From contig CANLXM010000001.1 in the NCBI GenBank assembly GCA_947495165.1, forward strand, positions 930,001-994,000: 64,000 bases of DNA. Reading direction: 5' to 3'. Below, piece after piece: positions 35,017 to 43,215 of this stretch. This stretch comes from an uncultured Cellulomonadaceae bacterium. Lineage in GTDB: Bacteria; Actinomycetota; Actinomycetes; Actinomycetales; Cellulomonadaceae. Every line of letters begins with the position of its first letter. Within the stretch, counting starts at the first letter, position 1. The notes beneath the pieces were generated by a model, which had not been told where the DNA came from, did no database searches, and saw nothing but the letters and a program-made list of their open reading frames with translations. The position numbers and the translations under genes are program-made.

Positions 35017-36281
35017 TGGCATCGATCACGCTCGACAACATCGTCAAGAAGTACGGGGACGGGTTCCCGGCGGTCAACGGCGTCAGCCTGGACATCGCCG
35101 ACGGCGAGTTCGTCATCCTCGTCGGTCCCTCCGGCTGCGGGAAGTCCACGCTCCTGCGGATGATCGTGGGCCTCGAGGACATCACGTCCGGCGACCTGAA
35201 GATCGGCGGCAAGCGGGTCAACGAGAAGGCGCCGCGCGACCGCAACCTCGCGATGGTGTTCCAGAACTACGCCCTGTATCCGCACCTCACCGTCGCGGAG
35301 AACATCGCGTTCCCGCTGCGGCTCGACAAGGGCAGGCTCAGCGAGGAGCAGATCCAGGAGAAGATCAACCTCGCCGCGGACACGCTCGAGCTGCGCGAGC
35401 ACCTGGACCGCAAGCCCGCCAACCTGTCGGGCGGGCAGCGGCAGCGGGTCGCGATGGGCCGGGCGATCGTGCGCGAGGCCGACGCATTCCTCTTCGACGA
35501 GCCGTTGTCCAACCTCGATGCGAAGCTCCGTGGCCAGATGCGCACCGAGATCGCGCGCATGCAGCGGCGCCTGGGCACGACCACCGTCTACGTCACGCAC
35601 GACCAGACGGAGGCGATGACCCTCGGCGACCGGGTGGCGGTGCTCCGCAAGGGAGAGCTGCAGCAGGTGGCGAGCCCGCGCGCACTCTACGAGCAGCCCG
35701 TGAACCTCTTCGTCGCCGGGTTCATCGGCTCGCCGCCCATGAACTTCATGCCCGGCGAGGTCGAGGGGGGCACCATCAAGCTGCCGTTCGGCACGTTCGA
35801 CCTGCCCGAGCGCACCGCCGACGTCATCGGTGACCGCTCCCTGGTGATCGTCGGGCTGCGCCCCGAGCACTTCGAGGACGCGCGCCTCGTCGACGAGACG
35901 AAGAAGGACCGCGGCTACACGTTCGACGCGGACATCGACGTGACCGAGTGGTTGGGCTCGGAGCTGTACGCGTACGTCCCGTTCGACACGCACGACTCGG
36001 TCGCGGCGAAGCTCGAGGAGCTGGACCGCGAGCTCGACGGCGAGGGCATGCGCACGCAGTTCGTCGTGGCGCTCGACTCGGCGTCACGGGTGCGGGACGG
36101 CGACTCCACCACCCTGTGGTTCGACCCCACCAAGATGATGGTGTTCGACCCGGAGACCAGCGAGAACCTCACGCGGGACGACGAGGAGGCCGCACGCCTG
36201 GACGCCGAGAACGAGGAGGACCGCAAGGCGAGTCTGGAACGGTCGCAGCGCGCCGAGGAGAAGGCGGCGTCGAAGCGGTAG
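35016..36281 (+). CDS. Sugar ABC transporter ATP-binding protein (UgpC/MsmK/SugC type)
   Basis: A 421-aa ATPase. Walker A GPSGCGKST is at 37-45, followed by the Q-loop VFQNYALYPHLTV, signature LSGGQRQR, Walker B AFLFDEPLSNLDAKLR and H-loop THDQTEAMTL. C-terminal TOBE/OB regulatory domains follow from ~240. The last ~35 residues are a highly charged tail (RDDEEAARLDAENEEDRKA) not usual in the family. GAGGAG precedes the ATG at 35016. As a UgpC-type protein it may also energise the ATPase-less importer at 2503-5815. Confidence 0.93.
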   Translation: MASITLDNIVKKYGDGFPAVNGVSLDIADGEFVILVGPSGCGKSTLLRMIVGLEDITSGDLKIGGKRVNEKAPRDRNLAMVFQNYALYPHLTVAENIAFPLRLDKGRLSEEQIQEKINLAADTLELREHLDRKPANLSGGQRQRVAMGRAIVREADAFLFDEPLSNLDAKLRGQMRTEIARMQRRLGTTTVYVTHDQTEAMTLGDRVAVLRKGELQQVASPRALYEQPVNLFVAGFIGSPPMNFMPGEVEGGTIKLPFGTFDLPERTADVIGDRSLVIVGLRPEHFEDARLVDETKKDRGYTFDADIDVTEWLGSELYAYVPFDTHDSVAAKLEELDRELDGEGMRTQFVVALDSASRVRDGDSTTLWFDPTKMMVFDPETSENLTRDDEEAARLDAENEEDRKASLERSQRAEEKAASKR

Positions 36282-36285
36282 GCCC

Positions 36286-37224
36286 TCAGCCCCCGAGCTC
36301 GTTGAGCCGCGGGGGATTGGCGCCCGCGCGGGACACCGTGATCGCCGCGACGCGCGCGCTCTGCTCGAGGATGCCGCGCATGGTCGGCTCGTCGATGTTG
36401 CGCAGCGCCTCGCGGCGCGCCGCACCCAGCAGCCCGGCCTGGGCGAGCCCGTGCAGCAGGGCGCCCATGAAGGAGTCCCCGGCCCCGACGGTGTCCACCA
36501 CCGTCACGTCCACGCCGGCGACCTCGACGGTGCCCGCACGGGTCCAGGCGATCGCGCCGTCCGCGCCGCGCGTCATGATGACCGGCACGCCGCTGCGCTT
36601 GTGCCACAGCGCACCGCTGACCTCGGGCCGGCGGTGCGGGTAGAGCCACGCGAGGTCTTCGTCGCTGACCTTGACGACGTCGGACGCCATCATGATCGCC
36701 TCGACCTTGGGCGCGACCGTGAGGTGGCGGCCCATGAGCGACGGCCGGATGTTGGGGTCGTACGAGATCGTGGCCGTCGCATGGGCGCGGTGCAGGAGCT
36801 CGAGCACGTCGTCGCCGCCCGGGGGCACGATCGCCGCGATCGAGCCGGTGTGCACCGCGACGGCCGGCGGCAGCTCGGGCTCGCGCGGGAGCCGCCACTC
36901 GAGGTCGAACTCGTACTGGGCCGCGCCCGTGGCGTCGAGGCGTGCGACGGCCACCGACGTCTTCGCCGCCGATGTGCTCTGGGGCACCAGGCTCACGGCG
37001 GACGACCGCAGCCAGCGGCGGAGCACGGAGCCGTAGGCGTCCTCCCCGAACCAGGTCAGCAGGTGGGCGTCCTGGCCCAGGCGCGCGAGCGTCAGCGCGA
37101 CGTTGGCAGGGCTCCCGCCGGGGTGCTCGTCGACCGTACCGTCCGCGGCGTGCACGATGTCGATGAGCGCCTCACCGACGACGAGGATCGGCGCGGTCGC
37201 GGGGGCGGGGACGCTCTCAGGCAT
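36286..37224 (-). CDS. PfkB-family carbohydrate kinase (fructokinase-like)
   Basis: A 312-aa ribokinase-fold kinase. It opens with ILVVGEALIDIV, has the sugar-binding HPGGSPANVALTLARLG near residue 35 and the catalytic signature VDTVGAGDSFMGALLHGLA with Asp as general base near residue 245. Fructose is a likely substrate but not certain. The start overlaps the xseB stop by 8 nt, so it is the last gene of xseA-xseB-pfkB. Confidence 0.9.
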   Translation of the reverse strand: MPESVPAPATAPILVVGEALIDIVHAADGTVDEHPGGSPANVALTLARLGQDAHLLTWFGEDAYGSVLRRWLRSSAVSLVPQSTSAAKTSVAVARLDATGAAQYEFDLEWRLPREPELPPAVAVHTGSIAAIVPPGGDDVLELLHRAHATATISYDPNIRPSLMGRHLTVAPKVEAIMMASDVVKVSDEDLAWLYPHRRPEVSGALWHKRSGVPVIMTRGADGAIAWTRAGTVEVAGVDVTVVDTVGAGDSFMGALLHGLAQAGLLGAARREALRNIDEPTMRGILEQSARVAAITVSRAGANPPRLNELGG

Positions 37225-37474
37225 CGTCGTCGTCCGAGGTCGCCTGGCCCTGCGTCGCCTGGCCCTGCGCCGCCTGGCCCTGCGCGGCGGCGAGGCGCTC
37301 GCGGGCGCCGTCGAGCCACTGCTGGCAGCGCGCGGCGAGGGCTTCGCCGCGCTCCCACAGGTCGAGGCTGCGCTCGAGCGGCTCGCCGCCGGCCTCGAGC
37401 CGGGCGACCACGTCGACGAGCTCGTCGCGGGCCGCCTCGTAGGACAGGGTGGGGACGTCGGAGTTGTCAGGCAC
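37217..37474 (-). CDS. xseB: Exodeoxyribonuclease VII small subunit
   Basis: An 85-aa protein. The first ~60 residues match the XseB helical hairpin (SYEAARDELVDVVARLEAG then LERSLDLWERGEALAARC). The tail is a Gln/Ala/Gly repeat encoded by a 15-bp tandem repeat and ends in SDDDDA. It starts at a GTG; TAGGCT lies 6 nt upstream, and its TAG is the stop codon of xseA. With XseA it forms the nuclease that degrades single-stranded DNA. Confidence 0.93.
   Translation of the reverse strand: MPDNSDVPTLSYEAARDELVDVVARLEAGGEPLERSLDLWERGEALAARCQQWLDGARERLAAAQGQAAQGQATQGQATSDDDDA
37239..37283. repeat. 15-bp tandem repeat, three units, at the 3' end of xseB
   Basis: Three units of GYCGCCTGGCCCTGC occur head to tail and encode the AQGQA/T repeats at the XseB C-terminus. 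The period preserves the reading frame. Confidence 0.85.
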
Positions 37475-37480
37475 GAGGCC

Positions 37481-37486
37481 AGCCTA
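37481..37486 (-). promoter_or_regulatory. -10-like hexamer for leaderless xseB, overlapping the xseA stop
   Basis: Reverse-strand TAGGCT, 6 nt before the GTG of xseB. The first three bases are the xseA stop codon TAG. Confidence 0.45.
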
Positions 37487-38731
37487 GTGACTGTCCTGGG
37501 TGGTGGGAGCAGCGGCGACGGCGGTGATCTCGCCCTCGGCCAGCCGGATCCGGAGCGCGTCGCCGGACGTGACGTCGGCGGGGGTCCTGACCACGGTGCC
37601 GTCCCGCCCGTGCACGACCGCGTAGCCGCGCGCGAGCGTGGAGGCGGGGGAGAGGGCCCGCACCTGGGCGCGGAGGGTGGAGACGTCGGACGCGGCGTGG
37701 AGCAGCGTCGTCGAGAAGGCGCGGCGCAGGCGGTCGAGCCCGCGGTCGACGTCGTCGGCGCGTCGCGAGACCAGCACCGCCGGGTCGCTCAGGACCGGCC
37801 GCGAGCGCAGGGCCGCGAGGCTGTGCTCCTCCCGGGCCAGGCGTGCCTCGACGGCTGCGGCCATCCGGCGGCGCCCCTGGGTGATCCGGAGCCGTTCCTC
37901 GGCGACGTCCGGGACGATCCGCTTGGCGGCGTCGGTCGGGGTGGACGCGCGGACGTCGGCGACGAGGTCGAGCAGCGGCGCGTCGGTCTCGTGCCCGATG
38001 GCGCTGACCACGGGCGTGCGGCACGCCGCGACCGCCCGGACCAGGGCCTCGTTGCTGAACGGCAGGAGGTCCTCGACGGCGCCGCCGCCGCGAGCCACGA
38101 CGATCACGTCGACGCGCGGGTCCGCGTCGAGCTCGGCGACGGCGGCGCTGACCTCGGACACAGCGGAGACGCCCTGCACCGCGACCTCGCGGATCTCGAA
38201 CCGGACCTGCGGCCAGCGCGCCCGCGCGTTCACCACGACGTCGTGCTCGGCCTTGGACTCGCGCCCGCACACGAGGCCGACGACGGCCGGCAGGAACGGC
38301 AGGGGGCGCTTGCGCGAGAGGTCGAACAGTCCCTCGGCGGCCAGCAGCGTCTTGAGGTGCTCGATCCGTGCCAGGAGATCACCGACGCCGACGGCGCGGA
38401 TGTCGTCCGCCTGCATCTGGAACGACCCTCGGCCCTTCCAGAACACGGGCTTGGCGTGCACGACGACGTGGGCCCCCTCGGTCAGGGGGGCAGGCGTGAG
38501 CGCGAGCACGCGGGCGTTCATCGCGACGGGCAGGGATGTGTCGGCGTCGGTGTCGCGCAGGGTCAGGAACGCCATGGAGGCGCCGGGTCGCCGGTTGAGC
38601 TGGACGATCTGCCCCTCGATCCAGACCGGCGACATCTTGTCGATGTAGTCGGCGATCTTGGCGCTGAGCAGCCGGACGGGCCACGGCTGCTCAGGCGTGG
38701 TCTGGTTGGCGCGTTCGGGCAGCGTGCTCAC
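37484..38731 (-). CDS. xseA: Exodeoxyribonuclease VII large subunit
   Basis: A 415-aa catalytic subunit. The N-terminal OB fold is WPVRLLSAKIADYIDKMSPVWIEGQI. The Exo VII catalytic domain follows, with RKRPLPFLPAVVGLVCG, DVIVVARGGGAVEDLLPFSNEALVRAV and SAIGHETDAPLLDLVADVRASTPTDA, and then a helical C-terminal region for XseB binding and the final strand ARGYAVVHGRDGTVV. It starts at a GTG. Length is normal. Confidence 0.96.
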   Translation of the reverse strand: MSTLPERANQTTPEQPWPVRLLSAKIADYIDKMSPVWIEGQIVQLNRRPGASMAFLTLRDTDADTSLPVAMNARVLALTPAPLTEGAHVVVHAKPVFWKGRGSFQMQADDIRAVGVGDLLARIEHLKTLLAAEGLFDLSRKRPLPFLPAVVGLVCGRESKAEHDVVVNARARWPQVRFEIREVAVQGVSAVSEVSAAVAELDADPRVDVIVVARGGGAVEDLLPFSNEALVRAVAACRTPVVSAIGHETDAPLLDLVADVRASTPTDAAKRIVPDVAEERLRITQGRRRMAAAVEARLAREEHSLAALRSRPVLSDPAVLVSRRADDVDRGLDRLRRAFSTTLLHAASDVSTLRAQVRALSPASTLARGYAVVHGRDGTVVRTPADVTSGDALRIRLAEGEITAVAAAPTTQDSH

Positions 38732-38773
38732 GCGGTCGATCCTCTCAGGCCGAAAGGTGTGTGCCCACCGCGC

Positions 38774-38822
38774 CCCACGTGCCTGCCGTGCCGCCGTGCC
38801 TGCCGAGCCGCCGTGCCTGCCG
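38774..38822. repeat. Short direct repeats upstream of ispH
   Basis: GCCGCCGTGCCTGCCG occurs at 38790-38805 and 38807-38822, with a partial third copy just before. The flanks GCCCCACG (38773) and CGTGGGGC (38835) can pair to enclose the repeats in a stem. Lies between divergent xseA and ispH. Confidence 0.6.
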
Positions 38823-38883
38823 TGCCCGGCTCGGCGTGGGGCACGTCTCCTCGGCCGGCCGCCCCAGACAGTGCCCCGTCGCC

Positions 38884-38889
38884 TAGACT
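38884..38889 (+). promoter_or_regulatory. -10-like hexamer for leaderless ispH
   Basis: TAGACT, 6 nt before the GTG at 38896, with no ribosome-binding site between. Confidence 0.5.
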
Positions 38890-38895
38890 GAGGCG

Positions 38896-39918
38896 GTGAA
38901 TCCCGAGCTGAGTACCAAGCGCGTCCTGGTCGCCGCCCCGCGCGGCTACTGCGCCGGTGTCGACCGCGCGGTGATCGCGGTGGAGAAGGCGCTCGACCAC
39001 TACGGCGCCCCCGTCTACGTCCGCAAGGAGATCGTCCACAACAAGTACGTCGTGGAGACGCTCACCGACCGCGGCGCGGTCTTCGTCGACGAGACCGACG
39101 AGGTGCCTGAGGGCGCCCGGGTCGTGTTCTCCGCCCACGGGGTGTCCCCGGCCGTGCACGCCGCTGCTGCCGAGCGGTCGCTGCAGACCATCGACGCGAC
39201 CTGCCCTCTGGTGACCAAGGTGCACAAGGAGGCCGTGCGCTTCGCGTCCGACGACTACGACATCCTGCTGATCGGGCACACCGGTCACGAGGAGGTCGAG
39301 GGCACCGCGGGTGAGGCACCGGACCACATCCAGATCGTCAACTCGCCCGACGACGTCGAGAACGTCGTGGTGCGGGACCCCGACAAGGTGGTGTGGATCT
39401 CGCAGACCACGCTCTCGGTCGACGAGACCATGGAGACGGTGCGCCGGCTGCGGGAGAAGTTCCCGACGCTGCAAGACCCGCCCAGCGACGACATCTGCTA
39501 CGCGACGCAGAACCGGCAGGTTGCCGTCAAGAAGATCGCCCCGAGCTGTGACCTGGTGATCGTGGTCGGCTCGACCAACTCGTCGAACTCCGTGCGTCTG
39601 GTCGAGGTCGCTCTCGACGCCGGCGCCCGCGCGTCGTACCTGGTGGACTACGCGAAGGAGATCCAGGAGGAGTGGCTCGAGGGCGTGCGCACGGTCGGCA
39701 TCTCCTCGGGGGCGTCGGTCCCGGAGATCCTGGTCGACGACGTGCTGAAGTTCCTTGCCGCCCGCGGGTTCGGGGACGTCGAGGAGGTGCGCACCGCGAC
39801 GGAGGACCTCATGTTCTCGCTGCCGCGCGAGCTGCGGGCCGACCTCAAGAAGTCGGGCGAGCAGGTTGCGCGACCGCGCCGCGACGGGCGCACAGCCCTG
39901 TCGGTGCTCACGTCCTGA
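38896..39918 (+). CDS. ispH: 4-hydroxy-3-methylbut-2-enyl diphosphate reductase
   Basis: A 340-aa iron-sulphur enzyme that makes IPP and DMAPP in the last step of the MEP isoprenoid pathway. All three cluster-binding cysteines are present: Cys19 in RGYCAGV, Cys103 in [11 protein letters not shown] and Cys201 in CYATQNRQ. The proton-relay ITLS-like segment and [15 protein letters not shown] are also seen. It starts at a GTG with TAGACT 6 nt upstream. Confidence 0.97.
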   Translation: MNPELSTKRVLVAAPRGYCAGVDRAVIAVEKALDHYGAPVYVRKEIVHNKYVVETLTDRGAVFVDETDEVPEGARVVFSAHGVSPAVHAAAAERSLQTIDATCPLVTKVHKEAVRFASDDYDILLIGHTGHEEVEGTAGEAPDHIQIVNSPDDVENVVVRDPDKVVWISQTTLSVDETMETVRRLREKFPTLQDPPSDDICYATQNRQVAVKKIAPSCDLVIVVGSTNSSNSVRLVEVALDAGARASYLVDYAKEIQEEWLEGVRTVGISSGASVPEILVDDVLKFLAARGFGDVEEVRTATEDLMFSLPRELRADLKKSGEQVARPRRDGRTALSVLTS

Positions 39919-39960
39919 CGACCCCAGCCTCCTGACGATCCGGTCTGTGGTGGCCGCTGC

Positions 39961-40887
39961 TCAGTCCGGGAACACTCCGGTCGACAGGTAGCGGTCGCCG
40001 CGGTCGGCGACGACGAACACGATGGTCGCGTCTGCGACCTCCGTGGCAAGCCGCAGTGCCACGCGGGCGGCGCCCCCGGACGACACTCCCGCGAAGATGC
40101 CCTCCTGACGGGCGAGGTCGCGTGTCGTCTGCTCGGCCTCGTCCTGGGTGACGTGGCGGATCTCGTCGACCACGGCGGGGTCGTACACGCGAGGAAGGTA
40201 GGCCTCCGGCCATGCGCGGATACCGGGGATGCGTGCCCCGTCGGCGGGCTGGACCCCGACGACGCGGACCTCGGTCGACTGGTCCTTGAGGTAGCGACCG
40301 GTGCCGGTGATGGTGCCGGTGGTGCCCATCGAGGCGACGAAGTGCGTCAGGCGACCTGCCGTCGCTTTCCACAGCTCCGGGCCGGTCGCGGCGACGTGCG
40401 CGGCGGGGTTGGCGGGATTCGCGAACTGGTCGAGCACGTGGCCCTTGCCGGCCGCGACGAGCTCTGTCGCGAGATCGCGAGCGTGCTCCATGCCCTGCGC
40501 GGCCGGGGTCAGCACGAGCTCAGCGCCGTAGGCGCGCATGGTGCGGCGGCGCTCGACGGAGAGGTCGTCGGGCATCACGAGCACCAAGCGGTAGCCCTTG
40601 ATCGCGGCCACCATGGCGAGCGCGATCCCGGTGTTGCCGCTCGTCGCCTCGATCAGCGTGTCACCGGGCGCGATCGTTCCTCGCTCCTCGGCGCGCACGA
40701 TCATGCTCAGAGCGGCGCGGTCCTTGACCGAGCCCGCGGGGTTGGTGCCCTCGAGCTTGGCGAGCACGACTGTCCCGGGCGCCGCGCCGGCCGTGAGCCG
40801 CTGCAGGCGCACGAGCGGCGTGCCACCGATCGTCGACGCGATCGTCGGGTAGTCGGTGGCGCTCATCGGGTCCTCGTCGGCGCTCAT
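39961..40887 (-). CDS. cysM: Cysteine synthase (CysM type, PLP-dependent)
   Basis: A 308-aa enzyme making cysteine from O-acetylserine (or a related acceptor) and sulphide or thiosulphate. It shows the PLP lysine in NPAGSVKDRAAL, the phosphate-binding SGNTGIALAMVAA, GTTGTITGTGRYL and SSGGAARVALRLA. The arginine-rich GYRLVLVMPDDLSVERRRTM loop is typical of CysM. A 21-bp tandem duplication copies the ribosome site and start codon, giving equally good starts at 40887 and 40866 that differ by seven residues. The first overlaps the rmuC stop (ATGA). Confidence 0.93.
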   Translation of the reverse strand: MSADEDPMSATDYPTIASTIGGTPLVRLQRLTAGAAPGTVVLAKLEGTNPAGSVKDRAALSMIVRAEERGTIAPGDTLIEATSGNTGIALAMVAAIKGYRLVLVMPDDLSVERRRTMRAYGAELVLTPAAQGMEHARDLATELVAAGKGHVLDQFANPANPAAHVAATGPELWKATAGRLTHFVASMGTTGTITGTGRYLKDQSTEVRVVGVQPADGARIPGIRAWPEAYLPRVYDPAVVDEIRHVTQDEAEQTTRDLARQEGIFAGVSSGGAARVALRLATEVADATIVFVVADRGDRYLSTGVFPD

Positions 40888-40901
40888 CGGGTCCTCGTCG
40901 G
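40860..40901. repeat. 21-bp perfect tandem duplication containing the cysM start
   Basis: The 21-bp unit at 40860-40880 is repeated exactly at 40881-40901. On the reverse strand each unit contains GACGAGGACCCGATGAGCG, that is, a Shine-Dalgarno plus an ATG, in the same reading frame. Confidence 0.95.
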
Positions 40902-42188
40902 CACCGGGTCAGCGTACGAGTCGTCGAGCATCTCCGGTGCGCTGAGCGCGCTCAGCTGCGGATCGGCAGGAGAGGGGGTCTCGAGGTCGGCGTCGACGAC
41001 GCCGAGGTCGCGGAACCGTCGCGCGGTGACGAGCACGCGCGTCTCGAGCGAGGCGACCGTCTGGTTGTAGGCACCGGCCGCAGAGTCGAGGGAGCGACCC
41101 AGACGCGTCAGGTGGCTGGTGAGCGTCGAGATCCGACCGTGCAGCTCCTTGCCCAGGGTGAGCACCTGCTGCGCGTTGGCCGCGAGCGTGTCCTGGCGCC
41201 ACGCGTAGGCGACGGTGCGCAGGAGCGCGAGGAGCGTCATGGGGGTCGCGATCACCACGTTGCGCTCCATGGCGTACTCGAACAGCGTGCCGTCCTGCTC
41301 GAGGGCTGCGTGGTAGAAGGCCTCCGCCGGGATGAACATGACGACGAACTCCGGCGCGGGTGCGAACTGGTCCCAGTAGCGCTTGCCCGCGAGGTCGTCC
41401 ACGTGCTTCTTCACGTGGCGGGCGTGCGCCGCCATCCGTTCGGCGCGGATGGCGTCGTCGGTGGCCTGGTGTGCCTCCAGGTAGCCGAGGAACGCGACCT
41501 TGGCGTCGACGACGACCCGCTTGCCGCCGGCGAGCTGGACGATCATGTCGGGCCGCAGCGCGCCGTCGTCGGTCCGGACCTGCGCCTGCTCGACGAAGTC
41601 GACGCGGTCGAGCATGCCCGCAGCCTCGACGACGCGCCGCAGCTGCATCTCGCCCCAGCGGCCGCGCACCTGCGAGGACCGCAGCGCCGTGACGAGGTGC
41701 TGGGTCTCGGACCGCAGGTGCTCGGAGGACTCGCGCATCGCGCGCAGCTGCTCGGCGAGGGCCGCCCCTCCGGCGAGCCGGGCCTCTTCCACGGCGGTGA
41801 CCTGCGCCGCAAGCTCGCCCAGCGTGCGCTGCACCGGCGCCACGAGTCCCTGGACCGCCAGCTCGCGGCGTTCCATGTCCGCCTGACCGGCGACCTGGGT
41901 GGCGCGCAGCCGCTGCTCGGCCAGCCCGAGGAACTGCTCGTTGTTCGCGGCGAGCGCCTGGGCCGCGAGCGCCTGGAACTCGTGCCGCATGCGCTCTCGC
42001 TCAGCGGCGACGTCGCGCTCGCGCGCCTGGGCCGCGTCCTGCGCGGCCGCGAGCCGGGCTTCCAGCTGCGCGGTGCGCGCCACACCACGGTCGCGGTGCC
42101 GTCCCGCCCGCACGACGGCAGCGAGGTAGCCGACCGTGCCCGCAGCGACCGCGACGACGACCAGGAGGAGGGCCTCAGCAAGAGTCAT
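40884..42188 (-). CDS. rmuC: RmuC-family DNA recombination protein
   Basis: A 434-aa protein with one N-terminal TM helix (LLLVVVAVAAGTVGYLAAVV) and a long coiled coil (~35-170) rich in Ala, Glu and Arg. The RmuC nuclease-like core follows: RGRWGEMQLRRVVEAAGM, LRPDMIVQLAGGKRVVVDAKVAFLGY with the PD-(D/E)xK-type Asp/Asp-Ala-Lys, and YWDQFAPAPEFVVMFIPAEAF. The ATG at 42188 places the TM helix at the N-terminus; a longer frame to 42278 adds an unrelated stretch. Couples to cysM by ATGA. Confidence 0.94.
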   Translation of the reverse strand: MTLAEALLLVVVAVAAGTVGYLAAVVRAGRHRDRGVARTAQLEARLAAAQDAAQARERDVAAERERMRHEFQALAAQALAANNEQFLGLAEQRLRATQVAGQADMERRELAVQGLVAPVQRTLGELAAQVTAVEEARLAGGAALAEQLRAMRESSEHLRSETQHLVTALRSSQVRGRWGEMQLRRVVEAAGMLDRVDFVEQAQVRTDDGALRPDMIVQLAGGKRVVVDAKVAFLGYLEAHQATDDAIRAERMAAHARHVKKHVDDLAGKRYWDQFAPAPEFVVMFIPAEAFYHAALEQDGTLFEYAMERNVVIATPMTLLALLRTVAYAWRQDTLAANAQQVLTLGKELHGRISTLTSHLTRLGRSLDSAAGAYNQTVASLETRVLVTARRFRDLGVVDADLETPSPADPQLSALSAPEMLDDSYADPVPTRTR

Positions 42189-42202
42189 GCGACAGAGCGT
42201 GG

Positions 42203-42230
42203 CACGACGGTGTGACACGACGGTGTGACA
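42203..42230. repeat. 14-bp tandem repeat in the rmuC/ABC divergent region
   Basis: ACGACGGTGTGAC is repeated with a 14-bp period, about 15 nt upstream of rmuC. Unknown role; possible regulator site. Confidence 0.6.
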
Positions 42231-42232
42231 CG

Positions 42233-42252
42233 GCCGGCCGGATCCGGCCGGC
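42233..42252. repeat. 20-bp perfect palindrome
   Basis: GCCGGCCGGATCCGGCCGGC is a perfect palindrome centred at 42242/42243 between the divergent rmuC and ABC genes. A terminator is not needed there, so it may be an operator or a structural element. Confidence 0.7.
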
Positions 42253-42357
42253 GGGAGGCGCTCCCACGGAGCTCTCACCCTCGGTCCACGCCACCGCCAC
42301 CCCGCAACGATCGCACCTCCACCCTGCTTCGACCCTGCTGGGGAACGTCCCTGGCCC

Positions 42358-42363
42358 TAGGCT
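42358..42363 (+). promoter_or_regulatory. -10-like hexamer for leaderless ABC ATPase gene
   Basis: TAGGCT, 6 nt before the ATG at 42370. Confidence 0.5.
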
Positions 42364-42369
42364 CAGCCC

Positions 42370-43215
42370 ATGGAAGCACGGCGCGCCGCCCCGCAACCGC
42401 AACCGCCGGTGCCCGTCACCGTGCCGCCAGCCGCGGCCCCTCCACTCGTTCCTCCGGCTGCCCCTGCACTCGAGCTCCGGCGGCTCTGGAAGTCGTTCGG
42501 CCCCAAGGTCGCCGTCGGCGGTATCGACCTCACGGTTCCGACCGGCTCCTGCTACGGACTCGTGGGCCCCAACGGCGCGGGCAAGACCACGACGCTCTCG
42601 ATGGCGACGGGGCTCCTTCGCCCTGACGCCGGTGCGGTCCGGGTGCACGGCATCGATCTCTGGGCCGACCCGACGGCAGGCAAGCGGATCATCGGGGTGC
42701 TGCCGGACGGGCTGCGGCTGTTCGACCGGCTGACCGGGCTGCAGCTCGTGACCTATGCCGGCCTGCTGCGGGGCATGGACCGTGACATGGTCGCGAGCCG
42801 GGCCCGCGGGCTGCTCGCGGCGCTCGACCTCGAGGCCGCGCAGGACCAGCTCGTGGTCGACTACTCGGCGGGCATGACGAAGAAGGTCGCGTTCGCCGCG
42901 GCGATCATCCACGCGCCGCGCCTCATGGTCCTGGACGAGCCGTTCGAGTCCGTGGACCCGGTGTCGGCGAGCAACATCCGGGCGATCCTTCGGGAGTATG
43001 TCGCCGGGGGTGGCACGGTGATCGTCTCCTCGCACGTGATGGACCTCGTCCAGCGCATGTGTGACCACGTCGCGGTCGTCGCGGACGGGCACGTGCTCGC
43101 GGCAGGGACGGTCGACGACGTGCGGGCCGGTCGGACGCTCGAGGACACGTTCGTCGACCTCGTGGGCGGACGCCGGACCGGGATGCAGGGGCTCGAGTGG
43201 TTGCGCACCTCCTGA
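42370..43215 (+). CDS. ABC exporter ATP-binding protein
   Basis: A 281-aa ATPase. A ~35-residue Pro/Ala-rich leader precedes the nucleotide-binding domain with Walker A GPNGAGKTT, the divergent signature DYSAGMTKK (in place of LSGGQ), Walker B LMVLDEPFESVDPV and H-loop SSHVMD. The single-domain layout and the coupled 521-aa membrane protein indicate an ABC-2-type exporter. The permease GTG overlaps this gene by 19 nt. Substrate unknown. Confidence 0.91.
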   Translation: MEARRAAPQPQPPVPVTVPPAAAPPLVPPAAPALELRRLWKSFGPKVAVGGIDLTVPTGSCYGLVGPNGAGKTTTLSMATGLLRPDAGAVRVHGIDLWADPTAGKRIIGVLPDGLRLFDRLTGLQLVTYAGLLRGMDRDMVASRARGLLAALDLEAAQDQLVVDYSAGMTKKVAFAAAIIHAPRLMVLDEPFESVDPVSASNIRAILREYVAGGGTVIVSSHVMDLVQRMCDHVAVVADGHVLAAGTVDDVRAGRTLEDTFVDLVGGRRTGMQGLEWLRTS

